From NCBI GenBank assembly GCA_027924645.1, contig BSBN01001017.1, positions 8,272,501-8,336,500 on the forward strand: a stretch of DNA of 64,000 nucleotides, read 5' to 3'. The translations under genes and the position numbers were made by a program. Positions 22,010 to 33,459 of the stretch are shown here, one piece after another. How positions within the stretch are numbered: position 1 is the first letter of the stretch; each line of letters opens with the position of its first letter. The stretch comes from Cunninghamia lanceolata. Taxonomy: Eukaryota > Streptophyta > Pinopsida > Cupressales > Cupressaceae. Below the pieces are notes generated by a model that saw only the letters and a program-made list of their open reading frames with translations, did not search any database and was not told where the DNA came from.

Positions 22010-23182
22010 AAAAGAGCTGCAGAGGAATAGTTGAACTACTGTTTGCTTTCACAAATTGAACCTAAAACTGTAAGTGAAGCCTGCAAAGATGAAAGTTGGG
22101 TAAAAGTTATGGAAGAAGAGTTGATGCAAATAGAAAAGAATCAAACTTGGGAATTGGTCCCTAGACATACTGACAAGAATGTGATTGGAACCAAATGGGT
22201 TTTTAGAAATAAGATGAATGAAAATGGAGAAGTAGTAAGAAACAAAGCAATACTGGTATGCAAAGGATATTCTCAAGTTGAAGGTATAGACTTTAAGGAG
22301 ACTCATGCTCCTATGGCAAGGATTGAAGCAATAAGAATGTCTTTGGCATTTGCAGCTCACAAAGATTTTAAGGTGTATCGGATGGATGTGAAGTCTGCAT
22401 TCTTAAATAGAGAGCTGGAAGAAGTTTACATTGAACAAACAGAAGGATTTCAATCACCAAACCAAGGTGACATGGTGTATAGATTGAAGAAGGCCCTATA
22501 TGGACTCAAGCAAGCTCCTAGAGCCTGGTATGCAAGGATGGACAAGTATTTGTTGCAATTAGGGTTCAGTAAAGTCTGCCTTGTGGCAAGATTTCAAGAA
22601 GATCCCAAAGAGTCACATGTGATGATAGTCAAGAGGATCATGAGCTATTCAAAAGGCACTTCAGACTATGGATTGTGGTATCCCAAAGATACTAATTTCA
22701 CTCTTAGTGCTTATACAGATGCAGATTGGGCTAGAGATGTTGATGACAGAAAGAGTACAAGTGGAGGTGCTTTCCTCTTAGGTAACAGATTGGTTTCATG
22801 GCTGAGCAAGAAGCAAGAATCAGTTTCTTTGTCTACTACAGAATCAAAATATATTGCTACAGTATGTTGTTGCACTCAAGTGCTTTAGATGAAGCAAACA
22901 CTGAAGGACATAAGAGTTCTGTATGAAAAACCAATCTCAATCTTTTGTGACATTACAAGTGCTATAAACATTTCAAAGAATCTAGTGATGCACTCAAGAA
23001 CAAAGAATATATCAATAAGGTATCACTTTCTAAGAGAAAAGGTAATAGAGAATGAAGTAAAGATGGAGTATGTATCTACAAAGGATCAAATTGTAGATAT
23101 TTTCACTAAGCCTCTGCCTAAGGATACTTTTGAGTATCTTAGGGAGAAGTTAGAGGTTATTACCCCTCCTGCTCTAAACTAA
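22010..23182 (+). pseudogene. RT-RNase H fragment with internal deletion (nested copia)
   Basis: Starts with '[20 protein letters not shown]', runs through '[12 protein letters not shown]' and '[20 protein letters not shown]' and then jumps from 'LGFSK' directly to '[15 protein letters not shown]' near 22570. The missing segment includes the YVDD active site, so it could not polymerise. The join keeps the frame open for 285 codons. RNase H follows ('[10 protein letters not shown]', 'HFLREKV') and ends 'DIFTKPLPKDTFEYL'. A TAG at 22886-22888 and another before 22031 interrupt it. Confidence 0.9.
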
Positions 23183-23541
23183 GATGCATAAGGAATGCAT
23201 CAGTCCAGTGGTGTCCAAAGTTTCATCTTTTGATTTGGATTGATGTTTTGAAGGCTACCTCTCAGGGGGAACAGGTAGAAGTTGTTGATATGAGTTCTTG
23301 ATAAAGAGCAGTAAGTGTTGCAGTGTTCATGACATGGGGAGTTGCGCAGTAAAGAGAAAGAAAAGTTTTGGCACCCTTTGCCATTGATGTCAAAGGGGGA
23401 GAGAAGTTCATGTGAAAAAACTAAGAAAAAAGTTGCAGTCAAAGAAAGCATTAAGTAAGGGGGAGCAAAGAAGCAAAGCAAGTTTGTATGTCTTGATGGT
23501 TTTTCACATCATGTGTTGCCATCAATGACAAATGGGGAGAT
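23183..23541 (+). other. 3' UTR with multiple polypurine tracts (nested copia)
   Basis: Holds 'tcagggggaacagg' near 23262, 'gatgtcaaagggggag' near 23387, 'aagggggagcaaag' near 23457 and the LTR-adjacent tract 'aaatggggaga' at 23530-23540. The phrase around 'tttgccattgatgtcaaagg' recurs, inverted, in the minus-strand elements near 45730 and 62615. Confidence 0.75.
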
Positions 23542-24894
23542 TGTTGCAAGTATGAGTAGTAAGTGTTGTCATTGATGTCAACACCTAAGGACAACATCTA
23601 AGGAAGTTATTTGAGGAATTAGTACAAGTGCAGAATTGTTTTTATCTACCAGAATAGTGTAGTGTTTTGCTCCACATATCCCGTAGATTGAATATCTTTG
23701 TCTGCAGATTGGAAGTAATGTTAAGGGATGTCTGTAGATGCTATGTTTCAATTTTGAGCCTTCAGTATGAAGATTTGAGCAAGTTTTGTTCACCAGAGTA
23801 AAAATTGTTTTTCTGTGTATTTAATGGTGACAGGGAGAATGTATTCTGCTCCACATTCAAGTTTTATAGTCTGTGGTTCTGTAATTAAGTTTGTAATGAT
23901 GTTATGTGCATTCATTTCAAATGGTTCATGATTTGGTGCTCTGCAAGTGATCTTTCCTTTATGACAGTGGCCGACAGTAATGTTCAAGTGCTTCAGTTTG
24001 AAGAATCTTGTGGATAAAGTGTTTTGAGGTTGTATAGATTTTCTTGATGATTTTAACGTGCTTGTGGATGTCTCTAGATTGTGTTCCTTCCCTTTGATTG
24101 GTCCGCAAAGTATAATCTGGATCATGCATGAAGCATGTTCCTAAAAAGACTTAGTGTTAACTCTAGTCTTGGTCGACTTGGTTGTTCTCACTACTTGCGG
24201 TTATGCTTTGAAGATTGTGGAAGCGTGTTGTTGTGTGGAAGATTTCAAATGAGTCCCAGCTAAAGTGTGGCATGATCCGCATTCATTCTTTTCTCTTTTA
24301 ATCCATTTAAGTCTAGACCTAATTTGAATATTGGCTGAATATGTATGTATGCCAACCTTGGAGATTGTTCCAAAGGTTGATGATTGTAATGCCAACCATG
24401 ATATTCATTCCAAGGTTGTTGAATTGTATAAATACATCAAATGAAGTCGTGAATGAAATGGTAGGATGCGAAAATGTGAAGATAAGTGCGAAGTGAATAA
24501 GTAGAGTAGAGCAAAGGAAAATTATTGTGCTTCAATGGAATTGAACTGTGGCATATTGTAGATGCTACTATCTCAGTTCACCAACTCCGGTAGTGAGCCG
24601 CTTCTTTTGCAACGAGCATTCTGGGTAGTGAGACCCATTGGTAGTGAGCCTTGTAAATTTTTATATATCTTTTATATTGTGAGCTAACACTCACCATGGT
24701 TTTTCCCTTATAGGGTTTTCCACCTAAAAATCTAGTGTCTCATGTGTTGAATGTGTGAATGTGTCTAATTTTTGATTTCATGCTTTCATGGTTAAATTGC
24801 AATAACAATAATTAAGTGGTCGATGTGTTGATGGTTTTAAAGTTTTGGTTACAACTGATTCACCCCCCTCTTAGTTGTCTTGCACATTTCAATA
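23542..24894 (+). repeat. 3' LTR of the nested copia element
   Basis: 1353 bp, TGTTGCAAG to TCAATA. TATAAATA box near 24427. Terminal hairpin ACAACTGA (24851-24858) / TTAGTTGT (24871-24878). Shorter than the 5' LTR because of small deletions in the 'agtgagcc' repeat region. Confidence 0.9.
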
Positions 24895-25771
24895 GTTTCA
24901 AGGTCCTTGGTGCTCCGCAACTTAGTTTTTCAAATGGCAGCATGTTGTAGTGTGTTCTGATGATAGATTGTTCTCATAGTTCATGATTGAAGTTGTGCGG
25001 CACAATTCTTTGATGTGCGGTGGCAAAGGAGCATTTTGAAATGCTGCATGAGTCATGTGGACTCATCTGGAAGAGTTTTCATGAAGATCTTTCTTGTTTC
25101 TAGTATCGCACAAGGTTTTCAAGTTGATGTGGTCGTTATGCTTCAAGGTTAAGGAGCATAATGAATGCATTTTTTATGTGCAACTGAAGGAGAAAAAGCA
25201 AAAGTTGTTGTTGCTGTCCTAATTCTTCTTGAAGACATAATTGTGATAGTGATCAAGCGTAGATTGTGCCTAACTGGTTAGATCATCAAAAGAAATCATG
25301 AAGAGGCAGAAGTACAATCATCAAAGGTGTGAGTTTCGATGTCAGTTTTTAGATAGTAGAAGGACTGTCATACTGTAATCTTTTGTAAGCGTGTTCTCAA
25401 TTCAGGGAGTAGTAGCTTCCTTGGGAGTGACCCTAAATCAAAGTCTTCAAGGGGTAGTAGCTTCCTTGAGAGTGACCCTAAATCAAAGTCTTCAGGGAGT
25501 AGTAGCTTCCTTGGGTTGTAGCCCTAAAACAAAGTTGTTGTTTGAGCTTCATATATTGTGAGTTAATCCTCACCATGGTTTTTCCCTTCTAGGGTTTTCC
25601 ACACATATTTGGTGTTATGTGTTGATGTGCATTATCTTAATCTTCTATGCTTATGTTAATAGTGTGATGTTAAAGTTTTAAACTGCTCTGGATAAGTTGA
25701 TGTTGTTAAAATTGAAGATTGTTTAGATATTGATTTGCCCCCTCCCTCTCAATATCTTGGTGTGTTCAACA
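24895..25771 (+). repeat. 3' LTR of the outer copia element, right part
   Basis: Continues from 18887 after the GTTTC duplication ('aaggtccttggtgctccgca'). Holds the 45-bp repeat array (25403-25527), the R/U5 signature, and the terminal hairpin AGATATTGA (25725-25733) / TCAATATCT (25749-25757). Ends 'gttcaaca' at 25771. Confidence 0.92.
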
Positions 25772-27192
25772 GATATATGTCTAGTATGTCTTTGGTCTTT
25801 GTACATTGGTAAAGGGGTTTGACTCAGTATCAACAATGTGTCATTATTCTTTCTACACATAGTGGATAGTTTCAACATCTTTTTTGTACCCCATTTGTGT
25901 TTGACATGGGCATAATCATACGTGAAAAGATTTTAGAGATGATTAGGTGTAGAGGATGCAACCACAGCAAGTGGATGGGACTACAAGCATGGATTCATCC
26001 TAAATATCAAAAACATCTCTGTTAGATTATCTTTGCTATGCGTGTATCATTTCAATATCAAATCTAGACTCTATCACACAAGTCATAGCATATTATCTAA
26101 TCCATGAGATGAATTGATAGTCATGATTGAAATAGTTAAGTAGTCCTTATCTCTCTCATTTCCATTTATCATTTCTAATTATCTGTCTCTGTAAGTACAT
26201 AAAAATCCCATGAACCAATGCGGCAGCCTAATGATAATCAAACAATTTATGTCACAACCCATGTGGTGTGAATGAGTACTCTCTCTACCTTTCTAGTCTT
26301 GATAGAAGTGTCCAGTCAACCTTTAGGATTCTCTCTTATCCTTATGTCTTCTTCCCTAGTCTCCTTTGCTAGCCTTTTGTCTATCATAGCTTCAGGAATC
26401 ATAGTTTGCTTCTCCAAGCCCCAAAATCAACCCAAACTATTAGGGTTACCCATGAGTGACCCTAGGTCACCCATATGTCATCCAAGGTTGCTCAGGTGAC
26501 CCAGACCCCTGAAATAGGGGACCTTGTCATTAAAATTTATGTAAAAAACTTCTAATTTCACTTATTTTCCACCTTTTTTTCTCTTGAGGAGTAGTTCATT
26601 TTAGTTTGAATCCACCTACCCCTATTAAATCCTAAGTTTCCCATGAAATCATGCTCTTGATTTCCTAGTTACCCTCCCCCAATTATGATATTGATCGATT
26701 TCTCTAAGCCTATGTAAAGAATCTCCTTGCTCATTCCAAAGGGAGGTAGAACCATAATTGGAGTTTATTATTTTGGTCTCTTTTCTAGAAGCTATGAGTC
26801 ATTTCCTAGGTTACAAGTCCACCTTTAGAAGCCCCAAAGCTAAGGTACCCCTACCTCCATTTTTATTACAGCCTCTAGGCTATCTCAACATCTTTCATTT
26901 CTAAAGCTTCTAAAGCTTTCAACATCTTGATTATAGCAATTTCTTCTATCCACCCTTTGATCCTATTTTTCATCATATCCCCTTGTCTTCCATCAAGTGG
27001 AGCACCCTAGGCAAGAGATGAGGAAGGATAGCACAAATTGAGCCACCGAGTGCAAATTCAACATAATGCTTCTTACACGTGTTCAATCATTTTGTTTAGA
27101 ATAGATTCTTTTAAAAGTAGAACAAATTAGAATTATTTTAATAGTTAATTAATCTCAAACTTGTCTGGATTAGTGACATTCTATCAATATAT

Positions 27193-28173
27193 GGGTCAGC
27201 CCACAAATAATGTGTCCCACTTTTTGGCTAAAGTGGGACATTGAAAACAACATTTTTAACGAAATCTTCACCTTTTGACACCTATAGCAACTAAACCATT
27301 AAGAATTCGAAGATGATGCGAACTATTTGTTTGTGAGATTTTGTGTGTAGATTCTAAATATATATTTTTTAAAAATTTAAAAATAAATTGTGAATTTTTT
27401 ATGTAATTTTTAATAACTTGTTTTTTTATAGTAAACAATATTTTTAAAAAGTGATGTTTATGTTATAATATATAACTTTTCTAATAGAATTGATAAAATT
27501 CTAATTTTTAAAATATAGATTTGTAACACCAATATCTAGGGCATGGATATTTTTTCATAATTTTTTGTTGCATATTTTTTAATTAATTTTTGAAATGAGA
27601 TTAATTATAATTTGGAAACAAGTTTATGTCGTACCACAACTTGTATTGTATGTATCAAAATCTTATTCTATTTTATTTTGTTGAAACAAGGATATCAATA
27701 CCTAGGGCTCATATATTTTTTAGAATCTTTTTCTTTATTTTATTTTTTTTTGCTTGTGTGGAATATAGACCTTGTTGTTAGGTGAAAAACTTATATTCAC
27801 TAGAAAATAGAAAATAAATATAATAGTTACATTAAATTATTCAAAATTATACTTTTTGGAAAGTGTAAACAAAGGGCTACATAACTAAAAAATATAATTC
27901 ATAAATGATTTCATTTAACCCCCCAAAAGGTGAAGCAAAGTTAGTGTTTATCAGCATTCTGATAGGTGCAGAGGAGACTCCATCGAGGGTTTAATTTAAG
28001 ACTAGGAGGGTTATATCCAAGGGGATTTGATAAGGGGGTTTTATCTAACTCCTTTCAATTAAACCCCTTTAGATGGAACCCCTCAAGACTTAACTCATTA
28101 ATTTTTCTAAAAACTATGTGATATTAAAAATTAGGGTATCCCATAAGTGGGACACAATATTTTGGAACAACCC
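27193..28173 (+). mobile_element. Non-autonomous TIR DNA transposon, copy X2
   Basis: 981 bp, starting GGGTCAGCCCACAAATAATG and ending with 'attttggaacaaccc'. The flanks ATAT (27189-27192) and ATAT (28174-28177) form a 4-bp duplication, and the other copy of the tandem duplication shows the uninterrupted site at 40250-40262. Its subterminal CCCACTTT / AAAGTGGG makes an 8-bp hairpin. It is more diverged than X1 and X3. No coding capacity. Confidence 0.85.
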
Positions 28174-31100
28174 ATATCATAAATTTAAATTAGTCAGAGT
28201 TTATTTGTTGTTATTAGAATAGATTTGTTTATACAAGTAATTTAAATTTAATTAAATTACAATTTAACATATATATTAGATATCCCTTGATCCCAATATG
28301 AAGCAAAGAACATTCAAAATCATCATATCAAAAAAACATAGAAACCAAAACATTTGATTACACTAAATTTATATCACCCTAGAGTTGTTTGATTGCAATT
28401 AGTTAATTAGTACACACTTCGTTTTGGGAAAATACAATTTAATGAGGATAAAATAAGTTAATTAGTGAGGATAAAATAGATTTCTTTTTGTATGAATTAG
28501 ATTAATCCATTTAGGTAACTCATTTCAACTCTCGAAAATATGAAAAGTGAGCAAAATCCTTTAATCACCAATGGGCGATCAATGAAGTGACTCAAACAAC
28601 TGTCCTAATGGTCGCCCGTCAATTTAAACTAACAATAATCAGGTCCGTATCTAGTTACATTGGTTTAAAATTAAATCATGAATGTGAATTGGTTTAAAAT
28701 TAAATAATGAATGATAATTAGATCATGAGTCTGACTGCAACAGCATAAAATGGTAATTTAATCTTTCAGATGTCAAGCTGTAATAACGCAGTCTAAGCAT
28801 GCCCATTCGTTTCATGGTATGCCAGTCAAAGTTTTGGTTGGAAAATAACACAAAGTATTTTATATTTTGAGATGCCCTTTAATACTATGATCCTAGTTTG
28901 AGAAAAAACACTAGGTCAAAGCGTATGCTAGTAAGAGATTCCAACTTTGCTCTTAGCTTTTAGTACACTTACATACCTACTTTCTACCCAACGGTACTAT
29001 TTTATTATATATTTTATCACAAGATAAATAGATTCCATGTGCTGTTTGACAAATTTTTAAAGAAATGGTGTTTATTCATAATTGGTCTTGTTTGTATGTA
29101 AGTCAAGCTTAATATTGCACTATCTGACTACTATTATTTCAGTTATAAAATCAGACCGGTCTAAATACTTGGTTTTTCCTCTTAAATTATTCCATGTACA
29201 TGGATCTGTCCTGCAGTTTTGCCCTATCTTTTCAAATTCCCAAAGGGTGACAATCTCATAAATTGATTATTCCATGTACATGGATCTATCCTGCAGCTTT
29301 GCCCTATCTTTTCAAATTCCCAAAGGGTGACAATCTCATAAATTGATTGTTTCACATCACCATACATATGAAACAATTTAAGGACAAGCTTAGAAGTCAT
29401 AAGTGATCATGAATTAGATAAAAAAAAAAATGAAACAATCGAAAGATCTCATAAAAGAGAATCAAATTTGCATCCATATCATTAGATATTACGTTACCAA
29501 AAGCACTCTACATATATGTCGTGTGTGTCTTTGGTCTTTGTACATTGGTAAAGGGGTTTGATTCGGTGGTAACAAAGTGTCATTTTTCTCTCTACACATG
29601 GTAGACCTCCAACATGTTTTTTAGTATCCCATTTGTGTTTGACATAGGCATAATCATAGCTGAATAGATTTTAGAGATCATTAGTTGTAGAGGATGCAAC
29701 CACATCGAGTGGACAAGATTACAAGCATGGATTCATTGCAAATATAAAAAAAAAATCTCTCAGATTTTCTTTGCCATATGTGTACCATTTTAATATCAAA
29801 TCTACACAAGTCATAGCATATTATCTAATCCATGAGATAAATTCATAGTCATGATTGAAATAATTAAGTACTACTTATCTCTCTCATTTCCATTTATCAT
29901 TTCTAACTATCTATCTCTGAAAGTACTTAAAAATTGTATGAGGCAACGCGGCAGCCTAATGATGATCAAACGCTTTATCTCACAACCCATGTGGTGTGAA
30001 TGAGTACTCTCTGTCTACCTTTCTAGTCTTGATAGAAGTGTCCAGTCAACCTTTAGGATCCTCTCTTATCCTTATCTCTTACTCCCTAGTCTCCTTTGCT
30101 AGCCTTTTGTCTATCATACCTTCAAGAATCATAGTTTACTTCTCCAGGCCCCAAAATCACCCCAAACTATCAAGGTTACCCATGAGTGACCCTAGGTAAC
30201 CCATATGTCATCCAAGGTTGCTCGAGTGACCCAGACCCCCGAAATAGGGGACCATGTCATTAAAAATAATGTGAAAAGCTTCTAATTCAACCTATTTTCC
30301 ACCATTTTTCCTCTTGATGAGTAGTCCATTTGAGTTCAAATCCACCTACCCCTATTAAATCCTAAGTTTCCCATGAAATCATGCTCTTGATTACCTAGTT
30401 ACCCTCCCCCAATTGTGATATTGATCAGTTTATCTAAGCCTATGTAAAACATCTCCTTGCTCATTCCAAAGGCAGATAGAACAATAATTGGAGTTTGGTA
30501 TTTTGGTTGCTTTTCTAGAAGCTATGAGTCGTTTCCTAGGTTGCAAGTACACCTTTAGAAGCACCAAAGCCAAGGTTCGTTCCCCTACCTCCATTTTTAT
30601 TACAACCTCTAGGCTATCTCAACATCTTTCATTTCTAAAGCTTCTGAAGCTTTCAACATCTTGATTATAGTAGTTTCTTCTATTCCCCCTTTGATCATAT
30701 CCCCTTATCTTCCATCAAGTGGAGCACCATGGGAAAGAGATGAGGAAGGATAGCACAAATTGAGCCATTGAGGGAAGATTCAACATAATGCTTCTTACAC
30801 ATGTTCAATCATTTTGTTTAGAATAGATTATTTTAAAAGTAGAATAAATTAGAATTATTTTAATAGTTAATTAGTCTCAAACTTGCCTGAATTAGTGAAA
30901 TTCTAGGTTAGTGCAAGAAGTTGGGTCCACTTTTTGGCTAAAAAGTGGAAGTGTTTTCCCTGATTTTCAAAATTTGTCACATTTGACCTTAAAATTTGAA
31001 GCACTTAGAGATGGAATCTTTAAAAAAGTCACTAAATATAAAATGTAGTACTCAGAGTTGAGTTTCCAAATATGTAATTTTTTTCAATACCTAGATGATA

Positions 31101-31715
31101 CAAATTGATTTTCAATAGGCATTTCTAAAAACTATTATTTAAAAATCACTTTTTTTTAACCATACCATGCACGTGTACGACCAACATAATTTGACCTAAA
31201 TGAAATTATTTTTCAAAATCCTTTTGGGAAAAGATGTGTGTACAGTGAAGTTTGATGAGGATATTTTTTTATAATTTTTTTCCAAATAATTTTTTTTATT
31301 AATTTTTTATTAGGCCTAATTGCTACTTTTGAAAACCCCTCATGTACGACCAACATAATTTGAGCAAAAAAAATCATTATTTTTTTTTTTCATTGTGTAA
31401 AGAATAATGTGTAGATTGATGAGATATAATTTTTTTAAAAAAAAAATTAAAAATTAAAAGTTATTAAAAAAATACAAACACCTGTCATTTCAAGTTTTTG
31501 GACCAGTTTGCTCATAAATTAAATAATAAATAAAAAATAAATCCAATCCAAAAAAAAATTACATATTTGAAAACTAGACACTATGATCTGTAATGGGTTT
31601 TAATTTCGTAAAAAAATTCAGAAAAAAAATGTCATCAACCATATAGGTGAAGTTAGTCTTTCCACCGGTTTTGTACTTAGAGAAATACTTGCAGGTCCAA
31701 GGCTCAAGGTTGGCT

Positions 31716-33424
31716 TGATGCAGAGGTAAAACGCAACGGGAGCTTACAAATGGGAAGGAGGAGTCATTAACACAACCAACATGTTAAAATCCTATCGGCT
31801 TATCATCATCATCATATTTCTTGCTAACTCAGACAGCATCATCATATTTCGAAGAGACACGAAATATCCTCCTGCTGACTACTGTTCACTTCCTTATCGC
31901 CTTTCGCCTTTCGCCTGTCAGCAGCATCATCACATTCGGCTATCAGCAGCATCATCACATTCAACAAGCGCAAACATCCTCCTGATGTTCACTGTTCTTC
32001 TTACCGCCAAACTCTATCTTCATCATCATGATGTTCAGCATCATCTTCATCAGCAGGATATAAAATATCCGGTTCCTCCGATATACCCTGATGACGACAA
32101 CTTCAAGCACCTTTCCTTCGATGCTTACGTCACCCCGATATCCGACTACTCAAACAACAGCATCAGGATATGACTTATCCGGTCATATTGAAACATCCTG
32201 ATGAGGTTAACCAAACTTTATGCCGATGCCAAAACACTTAGCGACAGCAGGATAAACTTGCATAGGGTGATATTCGCAATATCCTGATGACGATGACGTC
32301 ACATGCACCTGATGATGATGTCACCCGGATATAAGACTCTTACATCCTCCACAGCATGATAATAAAATGTCGGGTGATATTATACATATCCTGATGATGA
32401 CCTTTAAGATCCTGATGACGACTTTTAAGAACCTCCTGTCCTTAGTCAAAAAGATGATTTTTCCCTGCCGCATACGATAGCGATATGCGGATGATGGGTA
32501 CACACAAAAGATGATCCTGATGACGATATACACACTGAGTATATATCCAACCTATATCATCCTGATGCACTTGAAACATACAGTCTTCGTCAGCTTCATA
32601 ACCCGATCCGGATAGCGATATACTCACAGATGTCGATGCGATTCACTCCGTCTGGAAAAGCACATGCAGACCCCTGTATATCCGTCAGCTGCATGCAAAC
32701 TCACAGAACCGCACAATTTCACAAAGAAAATATGATGATCGGGCCGGATCACCTTCAGATCAAAACTTAACAGTTTATCTTCCTAAATCCTAGCACATGA
32801 GGATGCTAGGTTGATTCATAGCATGCTACCAATCGATCTTCCACCCAATGAAATGCATAAACAGAAAACTAAAATACAACCTAAACTAACATGCATGACC
32901 ATTCCACCGATTCACAGAATCAACCGGTGGAAGGGTTGAAAGAATCCATTAATCTGTAATCAGAACATAAATCAAAACATAAACAGCGGATAAACCAGAT
33001 AATGCAATTGATGAGATCTTATTTAGATGAAACACAAATGTCCTGTTTCTACAACAATGTTTCACAATGTCTGGACTGAACTCTGGATTTCACTCAATCA
33101 CCAGTACAACATAACTACTGCTCTCTACTACTCTAATATGATATCAAACCCTAACTGATCTGAGTTATTTATAGCAATATCCTACGAGTACTACCAACTC
33201 GATTCCCAGCGGCTGGGAGCTTCCAAGCGGCTGGGAGAGGACAGCTCATACTACCTGATCACGAACTCTAACTACTTGCACATTCTCCTAGGCTGATCTA
33301 ATACATATGCATTGGTCCAATGGACCTTATTACATTATGAAGTCAAACATACTAAAAATAGACTAATGTCCTGTCATGCGGACAATGAACCTATATTCTG
33401 TCTTGTAGGGGTGCTCCTGCACCA
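31716..33424 (-). repeat. 3' LTR of the gypsy element
   Basis: 1709 bp. Rich in 'atcctgatga' words (32205-32570 and elsewhere), 'cagcatcatcacattc' microrepeats at 31920-31965 and two 'cagcggctgggag' words near 33209. Its partner is 38155-39876. Confidence 0.93.
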
Positions 33425-33459
33425 TACTCCCTAGAAGAAGAAATCTCAAGTCCACTTGA

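Larger units (their letters stand above)
18888..24894 (+). mobile_element. Nested copia element inserted in the outer 3' LTR
   Basis: 6007 bp, starting TGTTGCAAG and ending TCAATA (mutated CAACA), with a perfect 5-bp target duplication GTTTC (18883-18887 and 24895-24899). It has two LTRs, PBS, a coiled-coil/four-knuckle gag-like gene, a catalytically dead RT-RNase H fragment and a polypurine tract. It lacks any protease or integrase sequence, so it is internally deleted as well as decayed. Confidence 0.93.
11434..25771 (+). mobile_element. Outer Ty1/copia element (Sirevirus-like), about 7.3 kb before later insertions
   Basis: Bounded by LTRs starting TGTTACACATATGG (11434 and 18257) and ending CAACA. 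The flanks are CATAT (11429-11433) and GATAT (25772-25776), a 5-bp target duplication with one change. The empty site survives in the duplicated copy near 29511 ('ctacatatatgtc'), confirming the insertion point. Order: LTR, PBS, gag, protease, integrase, RT, RNase H, polypurine tracts, LTR, which is the copia order. It is broken by a TIR transposon (14782-15766), a nested copia element (18888-24894) and many stops. Not functional. Confidence 0.92.
10479..28562 (+). repeat. Tandem duplication, copy 1 (about 2.75 kb native, enlarged by insertions)
   Basis: Native pieces 10479-11433, 25772-27192 and 28178-28562 are collinear with copy 2 (28563-30905 plus 40251-40617). Both copies begin with 'aatcaccaatggg', and both end with 'aaaatcctttaatcac', so the junction at 28563-28568 shares AATCAC. 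Interrupting copy 1 are the copia element 11434-25771 and the TIR element 27193-28173, both absent from copy 2. Paired small open frames (26272-26499 here, 29996-30199 in copy 2) have no known motif. Confidence 0.85.

Noticed and set aside
26272..26499. Paralogous small open frames at 26272-26499 and 29996-30199
   Set aside because: They are kept open in both duplication copies, but a 2-bp indel changes the start and no domain, codon pattern or regulatory signal supports coding. Short age of the duplication explains the similarity.
31920..31965. Direct repeats that might suggest a CRISPR-like array
   Set aside because: They are CAGCATCATCACATTC microrepeats inside a plant LTR, without spacers of uniform length.
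31781..32173. 130-codon open frame in the gypsy LTR (also at 38424-38612)
   Set aside because: Low-complexity His/Ser product of CATCAT-type repeats in U3, antisense to the element.
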